Part shown: positions 17,670 to 26,367 of the stretch, one piece after another
Layout of the letters: each line of letters starts with the position of its first letter
Numbering within the stretch: position 1 is the first letter of the stretch
Assembly: GCA_902780915.1 (NCBI GenBank)
Contig: CACZHK010000002.1
Location: 1-64,000 of the forward strand
Origin: Pseudoselenomonas ruminantium
GTDB taxonomy: Bacteria > Bacillota > Negativicutes > Selenomonadales > Selenomonadaceae
Direction of reading: 5' to 3'
Length of the DNA stretch: 64,000 nucleotides
The notes under the pieces: generated by a model
The model's input: only the letters and a program-made list of their open reading frames with translations
Databases searched by the model: none
Told to the model about the DNA's origin: nothing
Program-made: the position numbers and the translations under genes

Positions 17670-19793
17670 ATGAGCTTGCATCAAATAATATACACATCCT
17701 GTCGGTGCGGCATAAAGGGCGCTGGTGACGGGCTGCAGGTATTTTCTCATGACAGGCAATTTCCGCAGCAGGTGCTTCCTGATCTGCAAAGTATGTTTTC
17801 ATACAGCCATCCGCGCCTTCCGGCAGGTCAGGCCATGACGGATGAATTGGCTGAAAAGATGCCAGCGTCTTTTTTTTATCGTTTTTTGCGAGATGGTTCC
17901 TGTGCGATTGCTCAAAACACGTATTTGGGACATGATTACATGGGCAAGACCGGTCGTTTTGGCAATTATATGAGCCATGTCATCCTGTTCAGGCAGCAGG
18001 CTATGCCCCAATATCCATGTGAATTTTGGCATAGTTCCATGCTGCGCAGCAGCATGTCAAGCGAGGAAGTCAATAATCCTGAGGTACCGGATTATCTGCC
18101 GGCACCTGAAGCCAGCCCGGGAGAGGAGGTCAATCTGGCCTCTGTGACGTCATTTCTTCAGCATGGTGACAGGCTGGCAGTTTATAAGCACATGCTGGCA
18201 GCTATGCTGGATTTTCGCCGTGAAAAGAAAAGACTGCTGATCGTCGATGAAGCAGAAAATATCATTTTCTGGATAGCAGCTTTGCAATATGCCTTGCCCT
18301 TGCAGTATGCACAGCGGATAAATTTCAATACATATGAATATAATCCTGATAATTCTTTGGCAAGGATCTGTGGCGTGCTGGAGGAAGGAACAAGATTCTC
18401 CCTGCAGAATGCAGCGCAGCATTATGTATTCAATATGAAGACCGGCAGCTATCCAAGTTTCGCTGGTGAAGGATTCTTGGAACTGGCAGCCGGTGCCTTT
18501 GGCAGCGAGAAGGGCTATGCTGAATTGCTTGGTTTCCATAAATTCCTGCTGAGTGATTATGACTTTTATTTGGCTAATGAAAAAATATATGATGCCTATA
18601 GATTATATGCGCGTCTTGCAAAGAAAGAAGCGCTGGAGGTCCAGAAACTGGATAGAGCATTGTCTTTCGCCGCTGATTACGGCAAAGAAGCGTCCTTGCA
18701 CCAGCTTGTTCAAATAATTTTGCAAGAGCTGATGAAGGTTGAAGATTTGGACAAGTTTTCTTGTCTGACCAATTTCCTGGCCAAAGCTGGCAGCAAGATA
18801 AATTTGAAATTGGCCGCGCAGTTGAAAGCACCTTATGTCAATATGATAAAAATATTGTTTGAGCAAGCAAGGGGAAAGGAAGAATTTGAAAAAAAGATCT
18901 CTTTGCTGCATTCAACTGGCAAAGACCATGGCCTGGAGGTTGACTTGCTCATCAAAGAGGGGGAGACTTTTGCCTTTTTGGCTGATGCTGCGCTGAGAAG
19001 CGGAGAAAAATGGCGGGCAGATTATTTGCTGGGCTCATTGCAAGATAAGGTCGGCAATGGCAAGCAGGAACTTGAAGAAATATTGGCCTATCGTGCAAGC
19101 CTGGTGTTTGACCTGATAAAACAAGGCTTCAGGCAGGCGGCAGGAATAGTATCTTGCCATGAGGTGATGAAGCTATTGCATGCCATAGTGAAGGGGAGAC
19201 CTTGCTATATTGACGAGCAGTTTGCTCCATTGTCTGGGATATATTATGAAAGGCTTGCTGAGTTTGGAGCGCAGGAATCATTTCCATGCAAGGCTGAACT
19301 GTTGGGGATGATGGATGCTTTTTCCTGCCGTGCAGAGCTGGCGGATAGGATTATAGCTGACCTTCTTCAGGAGATGACGTATTCAGAGTTATCTCAGGAA
19401 CATCAGGATGTGCTTGATCTGATTGATAGATATGTCAATAACCAGAAAATGCAGTGTCCCGGCAGATTGAAAATGCTGCAAATGGGAAGTTATTTGCAGG
19501 GATGCAAAGAGGGAAAAGCTAAGGGTGAAGAAATAGGGAAGTGGTTGTCTGGGACTCTTGAGGGGCAGGACGATGCTTTGCCCCAGTATTTCAGGTGGAT
19601 TGTACCTGAAATTCTAAGAGTATTAAAGAGCAAAACGGAACAAGAAAAATTCATCTCGAAACTCCAATTGCCTGCTGCTCAGAAGCAAATGTTTGATGCG
19701 GAGTGGAAAAGATGCATTGAGGCCAATGCCGGTCCTGTAGAGCGTGCCGTGAAGAATGTAGCCAAGGTGCTTTCAATATTCAAGCGGAGGTGA
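17670..19793 (+). CDS. GTPase-associated protein 1-like (GAP1-N2 type)
   Basis: 707 residues, soluble. The N-terminus (QIIYTSCRCGIKGAGDGLQV, then a block containing TYLGHDYMGKTGRFGNYMSH near residue 90) matches my memory of the GAP1-N2 domain, a family defined by its constant association with conflict-system GTPases. The middle and C-terminal regions are helical and unassigned. I chose the ATG at 17670, which follows an AGAGAGG ribosome site; the longer reading from 17604 overlaps the GTPase gene and has no such site. The tail is basic (KVLSIFKRR). It immediately follows a zinc-ribbon GTPase gene, which agrees with the family name. Molecular activity is unknown. Confidence 0.65.
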   Translation: MSLHQIIYTSCRCGIKGAGDGLQVFSHDRQFPQQVLPDLQSMFSYSHPRLPAGQAMTDELAEKMPASFFYRFLRDGSCAIAQNTYLGHDYMGKTGRFGNYMSHVILFRQQAMPQYPCEFWHSSMLRSSMSSEEVNNPEVPDYLPAPEASPGEEVNLASVTSFLQHGDRLAVYKHMLAAMLDFRREKKRLLIVDEAENIIFWIAALQYALPLQYAQRINFNTYEYNPDNSLARICGVLEEGTRFSLQNAAQHYVFNMKTGSYPSFAGEGFLELAAGAFGSEKGYAELLGFHKFLLSDYDFYLANEKIYDAYRLYARLAKKEALEVQKLDRALSFAADYGKEASLHQLVQIILQELMKVEDLDKFSCLTNFLAKAGSKINLKLAAQLKAPYVNMIKILFEQARGKEEFEKKISLLHSTGKDHGLEVDLLIKEGETFAFLADAALRSGEKWRADYLLGSLQDKVGNGKQELEEILAYRASLVFDLIKQGFRQAAGIVSCHEVMKLLHAIVKGRPCYIDEQFAPLSGIYYERLAEFGAQESFPCKAELLGMMDAFSCRAELADRIIADLLQEMTYSELSQEHQDVLDLIDRYVNNQKMQCPGRLKMLQMGSYLQGCKEGKAKGEEIGKWLSGTLEGQDDALPQYFRWIVPEILRVLKSKTEQEKFISKLQLPAAQKQMFDAEWKRCIEANAGPVERAVKNVAKVLSIFKRR

Positions 19794-19797
19794 AGAA

Positions 19798-20565
19798 ATG
19801 GATGTTTGGAAAATGGCAGTCGATTACTGGGAGTTTATTGATTTTAAGATGCAATACTTTGGCAGAGAGCACATGTATGCATCAATAGTTATAATAGTAT
19901 CCATTTTAGCAGCCATAGGATACGGCATGTGGACTATGTATAAAATATCGCAGGCTGATAAACAAAAAGCGCCAGATGATGTGGGCAACAATGCTTTTCG
20001 GTATGCATTTATCGTCATGTGGGTGATAATCCTAGCTGCAGGTTCAATTTTATTTACCCAAGGTGTGAATATATATTACACAAGCGATCATAGCAAGCAT
20101 GATAGGGCCAGCCTTATTAAATCACAGGGCAAAAAAGTGCAGATAAATGATACCTTGGGTGTAGATCGTGTAGTGGCTGCTTTTGAGCAGGAAGAAATGA
20201 AAAGCAATCCCGATGCCTATAAAACTGCCTCTGTTGGCTTGCAGGCAAGCGATGATAATAGTGATGCTTATCTATGGAAATTCGTGGGAGGAGAAGAGGC
20301 GACTTTTCTTGTAAACCAAAAAGGATATATATATGCCGCGACATTCCAGCTGCCGAACGGAGCCTACGAGAAGCATAAGAAAGAACTGCTGCTGTTCTTA
20401 CGCAAACTTATCGTGGTCGATGTGGCTCCTGATGTTTTGGAAAAGGCTGTAAATGAGGTAGTAAAGGGAAAGACGACAGCTTTTTTCAGCAGAAATGCAT
20501 GGAGAGATTATGTGCTTTCCTATGATGGCCAGAGATTCGTGATAGAGGCTTATGAAGCGGAATAA
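19798..20565 (+). CDS. Membrane protein of the island, unknown function
   Basis: 255 residues with two hydrophobic helices, about 24-47 (beginning YASIVIIVSILAAIGYG) and about 62-80 (YAFIVMWVIILAAGSILF), followed by a soluble domain of about 170 residues. No family is recognised. GGAGG is placed seven bases before the ATG, inside the end of the preceding gene, so the two are probably translated from one message. It may anchor the GAP1-like protein or the GTPases at the membrane; that is inference from position alone. Confidence 0.6.
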   Translation: MDVWKMAVDYWEFIDFKMQYFGREHMYASIVIIVSILAAIGYGMWTMYKISQADKQKAPDDVGNNAFRYAFIVMWVIILAAGSILFTQGVNIYYTSDHSKHDRASLIKSQGKKVQINDTLGVDRVVAAFEQEEMKSNPDAYKTASVGLQASDDNSDAYLWKFVGGEEATFLVNQKGYIYAATFQLPNGAYEKHKKELLLFLRKLIVVDVAPDVLEKAVNEVVKGKTTAFFSRNAWRDYVLSYDGQRFVIEAYEAE

Positions 20566-20709
20566 TAGATCAGGGCGTGTTGAAACTTGATGGCCTTATT
20601 GGGGGATTGGCTGGTACTTTGTCAATTTTGATGGGGTACCGGCTTTTCTTCAGGCAGGTGCCGTATTTTATGCTAGGATATCAAGCAAGAGGAAGAGAGG
20701 TGGAGCCAA

Positions 20710-22062
20710 ATGGCAAGCCATGAGTTTATACGTGAAAAATTTGGTTCGGAAGCAACTCCTTCGCCGTGTGGACAGACTCTGCCTGCGGTCAGGGAGCAGG
20801 AGGATGCGGCTGGCTATCCCGCAGGAACAGAAGCCTATGAAGCAAGCGTGGATGGCTATGAGTTCCGCTTGCAAGAGGCTGAAGTGAAGCAGGGCACCTG
20901 GGATGGTGTCATTCGCCTGGGCATCTACAGTGAGGGACAGATGTTCGCCAGGCTTTTGCTGGACAGTGTGTTTCGCATTGAGCAGCGCACGGGCCTGCGC
21001 TACGAGCAGCAGCTGCGCAAGGCAGGGATTCGCATTGCCGTGCTGCACTGGCTGAAATTGACGGGGCTGGCAGAGAGGTTCGGGCCTTACTTCCCGGGGG
21101 ATTATGCCTATCTGGCGGAGGAGAGCGAGGAAAAACCTCTATCCCAAGCTTTGGCAGGGTTTGCTTTTCCAAATCCGCCAGCGCAGGCGGGGAGTCCTGA
21201 AGAAAAGCCTGCTTCTTTGGACATTGAGCTGGAATTGCAGAAGGAAGAAGCATATTATGATGAAAGGCGCTGGGATAGCTCCCTTGACAGGCGGGGGTGG
21301 GAGTGCTGCATCAATGGTTATAATTTTCGGCAAATCCACAATACCGAAGCTTTCCATCAAATAAGGAGGCATTATGAGGTCTGCTGGCCCTCTGACGAGG
21401 AGTGGCAGGGGAATATTTTCTTTGCTGTGGAGAGAAACGGCCGCTATGTGGGGCTGGTGACAATGGCTGATGATGTGGTGCAGCAAGTTGATTATCCCTG
21501 CTGGCAGGACGATATTTCCGTGACCAAGGTGCGGATAGCTGTGCTGGTCTGGATGAGACATAACAAGCTGTCAGAGCTGCCTACCTCTTTGAATGATGAA
21601 TGCTGCCAGGCTTTGGTGCAGGACTTTGCCATTGAACCGCTGAGGGAGGCCTCCCCGTGGGAGAATATGAGCCTCAGGCAGATGCTTTCCCTGCCGGAGA
21701 CGGAGATTGGCAGGGGCTACTACCTGCACCTCCATCGCAAGCTCTATGCTACGCCTATTCTGGCTTATAGCCAGCTGCCTCTTGAGGGGGAGGAGAAAAT
21801 GACATATTTGCACGAAGGCTGGCCCTGTACAGAACGGATTTTCAGCGCTGCATGGGCCGGTGTTCCCGAGGCGCAGTATGTCATGCATCTGCTGTACGCT
21901 GACGGCTATTGCCTGAGCAGGCGGGATTATCGCCGCAGCGGAGAATGGTATAGAAGGGCTATGGAAAACGGCTGGGGAAATATCTCTCCCGAGCAGGCAG
22001 ATATCAGGCTCACGGGCTTCAAGCTCAAAGCACATAAATTCTATGCACTGAAGGGAAATTAG
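20710..22062 (+). CDS. Internally duplicated protein with Sel1-like C-terminus
   Basis: 450 residues, soluble, unknown function. Two related units can be seen. The first is around residues 40-125, with VDGYEFRL and later RIAVLHWLKLTGLAE. The second is around 195-300, with INGYNFRQ and later RIAVLVWMRHNKLSE. The C-terminal part (about 375-425, AAWAGVPEAQYVMHLLYADG then YRRSGEWYRRAME) looks like a Sel1-type helical repeat, which usually binds proteins. It starts 144 bases after the previous gene, with GAGAGGTGGAG before the ATG, and ends before a strong terminator, so it is the last gene of the island or a downstream neighbour. Confidence 0.55.
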   Translation: MASHEFIREKFGSEATPSPCGQTLPAVREQEDAAGYPAGTEAYEASVDGYEFRLQEAEVKQGTWDGVIRLGIYSEGQMFARLLLDSVFRIEQRTGLRYEQQLRKAGIRIAVLHWLKLTGLAERFGPYFPGDYAYLAEESEEKPLSQALAGFAFPNPPAQAGSPEEKPASLDIELELQKEEAYYDERRWDSSLDRRGWECCINGYNFRQIHNTEAFHQIRRHYEVCWPSDEEWQGNIFFAVERNGRYVGLVTMADDVVQQVDYPCWQDDISVTKVRIAVLVWMRHNKLSELPTSLNDECCQALVQDFAIEPLREASPWENMSLRQMLSLPETEIGRGYYLHLHRKLYATPILAYSQLPLEGEEKMTYLHEGWPCTERIFSAAWAGVPEAQYVMHLLYADGYCLSRRDYRRSGEWYRRAMENGWGNISPEQADIRLTGFKLKAHKFYALKGN

Positions 22063-22106
22063 GCAGGCTCAAGCACCCTGCAGCAGGTGCATATTGAAAG
22101 ATAGCA

Positions 22107-22138
22107 GGAAAAGAGGGACCTCAAGGTCCCTCTTTTCC
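22107..22138. terminator. Bidirectional terminator closing the island
   Basis: Fourteen-base perfect arms, GGAAAAGAGGGACC (22107-22120) and its complement at 22125-22138, around a four-base loop. The TGA of the converging hydE gene lies in the loop. A- and T-rich arm ends let it work in both directions. Confidence 0.85.
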
Positions 22139-23194
22139 TTTGAAGCCGGGGTGGTCTCCCCGGTCTTTGACAATCCGATAGCCTGTAGATGAAACTCGCT
22201 TTGAAAGGCACCTGAGGCATTCGGCACCTTCTTCGCCCAGGCAGATTTTATTGTCGTAGAGGGCGTATTGCCTGCGCACCGTCACGGGGGAAAGGTTGGG
22301 CATCAGCACGTTGGCTCCTGCCATGAGTCCCTTTTCCCGTCCTCCTGGGTCAATGGTGCCCAGGGCAGTAGTGGCGGGGAGCAGCACCTGAGGCAGCAGC
22401 AGGCGGATGATTGACAGCAGCCGCAGGGTAAGTCCTGCTGTGCCCGGCTGGCAGCCAGCCAAAGGCGTGTCATGGTGGGGGATGAAGGGGCCGATGCCCA
22501 CCATTTCCGGCTGAAGTTCCTGCAGGAGGCGCAAGTCCTTGATAAGGCAGGCCGTGGTCTGCCCCGGGGAGCCTGTCATCATGCCGCAGCCCACCTGGTA
22601 ACCGATAGTTTTCAGAGCGTGCAGGCATTTCAGGCGGTGCTCATGGGACAGCTCTGGCGGATGCAGGCTTTCGTAGTGGGCCTTGTCTGCTGTTTCATGA
22701 CGCAGCAGGTAGCGGTCTGCGCCGGCCTCAAAGAGCTTTTCGTAGCTGTCCTGCTCCCGTTCGCCTACAGACAGAGTGAGGGCGCAGTCGGGGTGGCTTT
22801 TTTTGATGGCGCGGATCAGTTCCGTCAGTCTGTCATCAGTGAAATAAGCGTCTTCCCCGCCCTGCAGCACGAAGGTGCGGAAGCCCAGCTCATAGCCTGT
22901 GTCGCAACAGGCGAGGATTTCCTCACGGGTAAGCCGGTAGCGCTGAGCTCGGGCATTGCCGCAGCGTATGCCGCAGTAATAGCAGTTGTTGCGGCAGTAG
23001 TTGGTGAATTCTATGAGGCCGCGGATATATACGTCTTTGCCATAGTATTTTTCCCTCAGGATACGGGCCCGCCTGGATATTTCCTTGCCAAGCTCGGCAG
23101 AGTGGTCTTCTATCAGCAAAGAGAATTCTTCATCAGTCAGGTCCTGGGTTTGCTCAAGCTTGTCAAGCAGCGGGAAGAGTTTTTGGCATTCCAT
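22121..23194 (-). CDS. hydE: [FeFe]-hydrogenase maturase HydE (radical SAM)
   Basis: A 357-residue radical SAM enzyme of the HydE/BioB/PylB group. The iron-sulfur motif is C67, C71, C74 (CRNNCYYC), followed by the GGE block (QGGEDAYF) that contacts S-adenosylmethionine. The family helps build the di-iron subcluster of the [FeFe]-hydrogenase H-cluster with HydF and HydG, which are not in this window. AAAGGAGA sits about eight bases before the ATG. It is divergent from the znuA-type gene and convergent with the accessory island, sharing a terminator there. Its presence suggests a hydrogen-evolving anaerobe. Confidence 0.85.
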   Translation of the reverse strand: MECQKLFPLLDKLEQTQDLTDEEFSLLIEDHSAELGKEISRRARILREKYYGKDVYIRGLIEFTNYCRNNCYYCGIRCGNARAQRYRLTREEILACCDTGYELGFRTFVLQGGEDAYFTDDRLTELIRAIKKSHPDCALTLSVGEREQDSYEKLFEAGADRYLLRHETADKAHYESLHPPELSHEHRLKCLHALKTIGYQVGCGMMTGSPGQTTACLIKDLRLLQELQPEMVGIGPFIPHHDTPLAGCQPGTAGLTLRLLSIIRLLLPQVLLPATTALGTIDPGGREKGLMAGANVLMPNLSPVTVRRQYALYDNKICLGEEGAECLRCLSKRVSSTGYRIVKDRGDHPGFKGKEGP

Positions 23195-23265
23195 GGAGCT
23201 GGTCTCCTTTTCTTTTTTGCTTCATTGTAACATATGGAGGCAAATAAATCGCCTCTTGACATATT

Positions 23266-23274
23266 TGCTATACT
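23266..23274 (+). promoter_or_regulatory. Extended -10 promoter of the metal-binding lipoprotein gene
   Basis: TGCTATACT forms an extended -10 (TATACT at 23269-23274). A TTGACA at 23256 is too close to serve as its -35. Transcription would begin near 23281 and give a leader of about 115 bases. Confidence 0.4.
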
Positions 23275-23325
23275 GATAGTGTGGCTTTGGCAAAAGTCAT
23301 GTGTACTGTATTTGGAATAAGCAGT

Positions 23326-23364
23326 GGACGCCGGCGGGGCATTGCACCCTGCCAGCGTCCTTTT
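23326..23364 (+). terminator. Attenuator-like hairpin in the leader of the metal-binding protein gene
   Basis: GGACGC (23326-23331) pairs with GCGTCC (23355-23360), extended inwards by GGC/GCC and GGG/CCC with one mismatch and one wobble, and TTTT follows. It lies between the promoter and the start codon at 23396, so the transcript must pass it. Confidence 0.55.
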
Positions 23365-23395
23365 GTATGGAGAGAACGTAGGAAGGAGTATTCAT

Positions 23396-24307
23396 TTGAA
23401 AAGATTTAAGTATGTATTGTGCGCGATGCTGGTGGCATTTTCCCTGCTGGCTGTTGGCTGCGGAGGGCAGGAGCCACAGGGAACGGGTAAAAAGGAGGGG
23501 GAATTTGTCATTGTTACTTCCTTTTATCCCATGTACATTGATGTGCTGAACCTCACCGATGGGGTGGAGGGCGTGAAGGTGGTCAATATGACCAAGCCCC
23601 AGACAGGCTGCCTGCATGACTATCAGCTCACTACTGAGGATTTGAAGACTTTGGAAAGCGCCGACGCTTTTGTGGTGAATGGGGCGGGCATGGAGAGCTT
23701 CCTGGATAAAGTCACTTCCCAGCAGAAGGATCTCAAAATCATAGATGCTTCCAGGAGTGACAAGATCAATCTCTTGAAAGACGGCGAGGAAGAAAATCCC
23801 CATGTGTGGCTGTCCGTGACTTACGCCATCGAGCAGGTGAAGGCCATCACCAGCCAGCTTTGCGAGGCTGACCCCAAGCATGAGAGGCAGTACAAGGATA
23901 ATGCCATGGCCTATGTAGAGAAACTGAGCGATCTTCGGGAGGAAATGCACAGTGAGCTGGATAGCTTGCCTCATAAGGAAATTGTGACCTTCCATGAGGC
24001 GTTTCCTTATCTGGCCAAAGAGTTCAGGCTGAAAATCGTCAGCGTCATCGAGCGTGAGCCGGGCACAGAGCCTGCCCCCAAGGAGCTGGAAGAACTCATC
24101 GAGCAGGTCAGGGCCCTGCCCGTGAAGGTGCTCTTCACGGAACCGCAGTATTCACCTACGGCGGCAGAGACTATTGCCAGAGAGACGGGAGCGAAGCTCT
24201 ACAAGCTGGATCCCGTGGTGACGGGGGAGGCCACCCCTGAGGCCAAGGATGCTTACCTGAGTGCCATGCGTGAGAATATGAAGGTGCTGAAGGAGGCCTT
24301 GCAATAA
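23396..24307 (+). CDS. ZnuA-type metal ABC transporter substrate-binding lipoprotein
   Basis: A 303-residue cluster A-I binding protein for zinc or manganese. A lipoprotein signal (LLAVGCGG, lipid-anchored at the cysteine) opens the protein. Metal ligands of the family are visible: histidines in CLHDY, NPHVW and FHEAF, with an acidic LDPVV segment near the end. The start is a TTG at 23396 with GGAAGGAG seven bases upstream; the longer reading from 23324 runs through the leader hairpin. No ABC permease or ATPase gene is next to it, so it must work with a transporter encoded elsewhere. The leader hairpin suggests control by attenuation. Confidence 0.85.
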   Translation: MKRFKYVLCAMLVAFSLLAVGCGGQEPQGTGKKEGEFVIVTSFYPMYIDVLNLTDGVEGVKVVNMTKPQTGCLHDYQLTTEDLKTLESADAFVVNGAGMESFLDKVTSQQKDLKIIDASRSDKINLLKDGEEENPHVWLSVTYAIEQVKAITSQLCEADPKHERQYKDNAMAYVEKLSDLREEMHSELDSLPHKEIVTFHEAFPYLAKEFRLKIVSVIEREPGTEPAPKELEELIEQVRALPVKVLFTEPQYSPTAAETIARETGAKLYKLDPVVTGEATPEAKDAYLSAMRENMKVLKEALQ

Positions 24308-24331
24308 GGGGCTGCATAGTTTAGAATCAAA

Positions 24332-24361
24332 GGCGGAGCGGATGCTCCGTCTTATTTTTTT
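24332..24361 (+). terminator. Rho-independent terminator after the znuA-type gene
   Basis: GGCGGAGC (24332-24339) pairs with GCTCCGTC (24344-24351) around GGAT, followed by a T-rich run. Confidence 0.75.
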
Positions 24362-24382
24362 GAGAGAGTGATTGGACAGAGC

Positions 24383-25159
24383 ATGAAACGAGAGCATAAA
24401 GAGGAAATGAAGCAAAGGCGCCGCAATATCTGCCTCAAGGTGGCCTATGACGGCACCAGGTATCATGGTTTCCAGCGGCAAAGCCCGCCGGTGACAGCGG
24501 TGCAGAATGTGCTGGAAAAGCAGCTGGGCAAGATGTTTGGCGACACCATAGATATGGCGGCGGCAGGCCGCACGGATGCCGGGGTCCATGCCTATGGGCA
24601 GGTGGTTAATTTCTTCACCAACGGCAGGATTCCCACGGAGCGCATCGTGCAGGCAGCGGGTAGCCTCCTGCCGGAAGACATTGTGGTGGTGGAGGCCTGG
24701 GAGGGAGATCCTGACTTTTCGGCCCGGCACAGCGCCAAGTCCAAGACTTATCTCTATCGGGTCCAGCAGGGGGCGGTGAGGAATCCCTTCACCGACCGCT
24801 ACGCCTGGTATGTGAACCGTCCCCTTGATTTGGCGGCCATGCGGGAGGCGCTGGGGACCCTCTTGGGCACCCATGACTTCAGTTCCTTCCGGGCGGCAGG
24901 CGGTGCCCCCATGAGTCCCGTGCGCACCCTTTACCGGGCAGATATCGAAGAGAAGGACGGGGAGAGGCTGGAGTTTGTCATCCATGGCAACGGCTTTCTC
25001 TATCACATGGTGCGCAACATCGTGGGCACGGTGGTGGACGTGGGCAAGGGCAGGATTTCCGTGGAGAGGTTCAGGGAAATCACCGAGGCCCATGACCGCC
25101 ATCTGGCCAGCCCCACGGCTCCTGCCTGCGGGCTGTATCTATATGAAGTGGAGTACTGA
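24383..25159 (+). CDS. truA: tRNA pseudouridine synthase A
   Basis: TruA converts uridines 38-40 of the tRNA anticodon arm to pseudouridine. The catalytic aspartate lies in AGRTDAGVHAYG (D65 in this numbering), and YDGTRYHGFQ near the N-terminus is typical of the family. Length (258 residues) is normal. The start is uncertain: GTG 24368, ATG 24383 and ATG 24407 are all in frame and none has an ideal ribosome site. It precedes recA with a separate promoter between them. Confidence 0.93.
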   Translation: MKREHKEEMKQRRRNICLKVAYDGTRYHGFQRQSPPVTAVQNVLEKQLGKMFGDTIDMAAAGRTDAGVHAYGQVVNFFTNGRIPTERIVQAAGSLLPEDIVVVEAWEGDPDFSARHSAKSKTYLYRVQQGAVRNPFTDRYAWYVNRPLDLAAMREALGTLLGTHDFSSFRAAGGAPMSPVRTLYRADIEEKDGERLEFVIHGNGFLYHMVRNIVGTVVDVGKGRISVERFREITEAHDRHLASPTAPACGLYLYEVEY

Positions 25160-25168
25160 GGTAATAGC

Positions 25169-25197
25169 TTGTATTCCTCAAGATTTCATAGTAGAAT
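25169..25197 (+). promoter_or_regulatory. recA promoter
   Basis: TTGTAT at 25169-25174 and TAGAAT at 25192-25197 are exactly 17 bases apart. The start would fall near 25204, inside the palindrome described separately, about 45 bases before recA. Confidence 0.6.
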
Positions 25198-25198
25198 G

Positions 25199-25210
25199 GA
25201 ATATATATTC
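25199..25210. promoter_or_regulatory. Candidate SOS (LexA-type) operator of recA
   Basis: GAATATATATTC is a perfect 12-base palindrome covering the predicted recA transcription start. It has the GAA-N6-TTC frame of the Gram-positive LexA box (GAAC-N4-GTTC) but with AT in place of the CG pairs. Assignment is by resemblance and position only. Confidence 0.45.
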
Positions 25211-25248
25211 TGAAAGATAGGCTTTTCATGAGAGGAGCGAATGAGAAG

Positions 25249-26367
25249 ATGGCAAAGGAAAAGACAGTGCAGAGGGAACTGCCCGCACCGGATGATGTGG
25301 AGGGGCGCAAGGCGGCTCTGGCGTCTGCTCTGAAGCAGATCGAGAAGGACTTCGGCAAGGGGTCCATCATGCGACTGGGGGATGCCAAGGCCAGCATGAA
25401 CGTGGAAGTCATACCTACCGGCATCCTGCCCCTGGATATTGCCCTGGGAGTGGGCGGCGTGCCCAGAGGGCGTATCGTGGAGATCTACGGCCCCGAGTCC
25501 TCAGGCAAGACCACTGTCACCCTGCACATGATCGCCGAGGCTCAGAAGAACGGCGGCATTGCGGCTTTCATTGATGCGGAGCACGCCCTGGATCCTGTTT
25601 ATGCTCAGAAATTGGGGGTCAATATTGACGATCTCCTGATTTCCCAGCCTGATACGGGCGAGCAGGCTCTGGACATTGTAGATGCCCTGGTACACAGCGG
25701 CGCACTGGATATTGTCGTGGTGGACTCTGTGGCGGCATTGGTGCCCAAGGCCGAGATCGAGGGCGAGATGGGGGACAACGTTGTGGGTGTCCACGCGCGT
25801 CTCATGAGCAAGGCTATGCGCAAGCTCACGGGCATCATCAGCAAATCCCGCACGGTAGTGGTGTTCATCAACCAGATCCGTGAGAAAGTCGGCGTCATGT
25901 TCGGCAATCCGGAAACCACTACCGGCGGCCGCGCCCTGAAGTTCTATTCCTCTGTGCGCATGGATGTGCGCAAGAAGGACAAGATTACCCAGGGCCAGGA
26001 TGTCATCGGCAGCCACACCATCATCAAGGTGGTGAAAAACAAGGTGGCGCCTCCCTTCAAGCAGGCGGAGTTCGACATCATGTACGGCGAGGGCGTTTCC
26101 CGGCTGGGCTGCGTGGTGGATATGGGCGTGGAACTGGACATCATTGACAAGAGTGGCGCCTGGTTCTCCTATAATGGCACGCGCATTGGCCAGGGCAAGG
26201 AGAATGCCAAGAAGTATCTGGCTGAGAATCCTGAGACCCGCGAGGAAATCGAGGGCAAGATCCGCCATAAGCTCATGGAATCCCAGCAGACAGAAGCCGA
26301 TACCGAAGTGGCCCAGGCCATGAAGAGCGCTGATGATGAGGTCGAGATCGAGGCTGAGGATGAATAA
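25249..26367 (+). CDS. recA: Recombinase RecA
   Basis: A 372-residue RecA, the DNA-dependent ATPase that forms filaments on single-stranded DNA, promotes strand exchange and triggers LexA cleavage. GPESSGKT (81-88) is the ATP-binding loop; the [19 protein letters not shown] region (loop L2, DNA contact) and an acidic C-terminal tail are present. The ATG at 25249 gives the usual MAKEK start, with AGAGGAG 11 bases upstream; an in-frame ATG at 25228 would add seven residues. recX overlaps its end by eight bases, so the inhibitor is co-translated. A palindrome at the promoter suggests SOS control. Confidence 0.98.
   Translation: MAKEKTVQRELPAPDDVEGRKAALASALKQIEKDFGKGSIMRLGDAKASMNVEVIPTGILPLDIALGVGGVPRGRIVEIYGPESSGKTTVTLHMIAEAQKNGGIAAFIDAEHALDPVYAQKLGVNIDDLLISQPDTGEQALDIVDALVHSGALDIVVVDSVAALVPKAEIEGEMGDNVVGVHARLMSKAMRKLTGIISKSRTVVVFINQIREKVGVMFGNPETTTGGRALKFYSSVRMDVRKKDKITQGQDVIGSHTIIKVVKNKVAPPFKQAEFDIMYGEGVSRLGCVVDMGVELDIIDKSGAWFSYNGTRIGQGKENAKKYLAENPETREEIEGKIRHKLMESQQTEADTEVAQAMKSADDEVEIEAEDE

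Noticed and set aside
22472..23230. Long forward ORF opposite hydE
   Set aside because: Antisense shadow: hydE on the minus strand has all family motifs, and the forward frame has no recognisable domain or start site.
23256..23261. TTGACA as a -35 of the metal-binding protein gene
   Set aside because: It is only seven bases from the TATACT and no -10 lies at 16-18 bases, so the extended -10 alone was kept.
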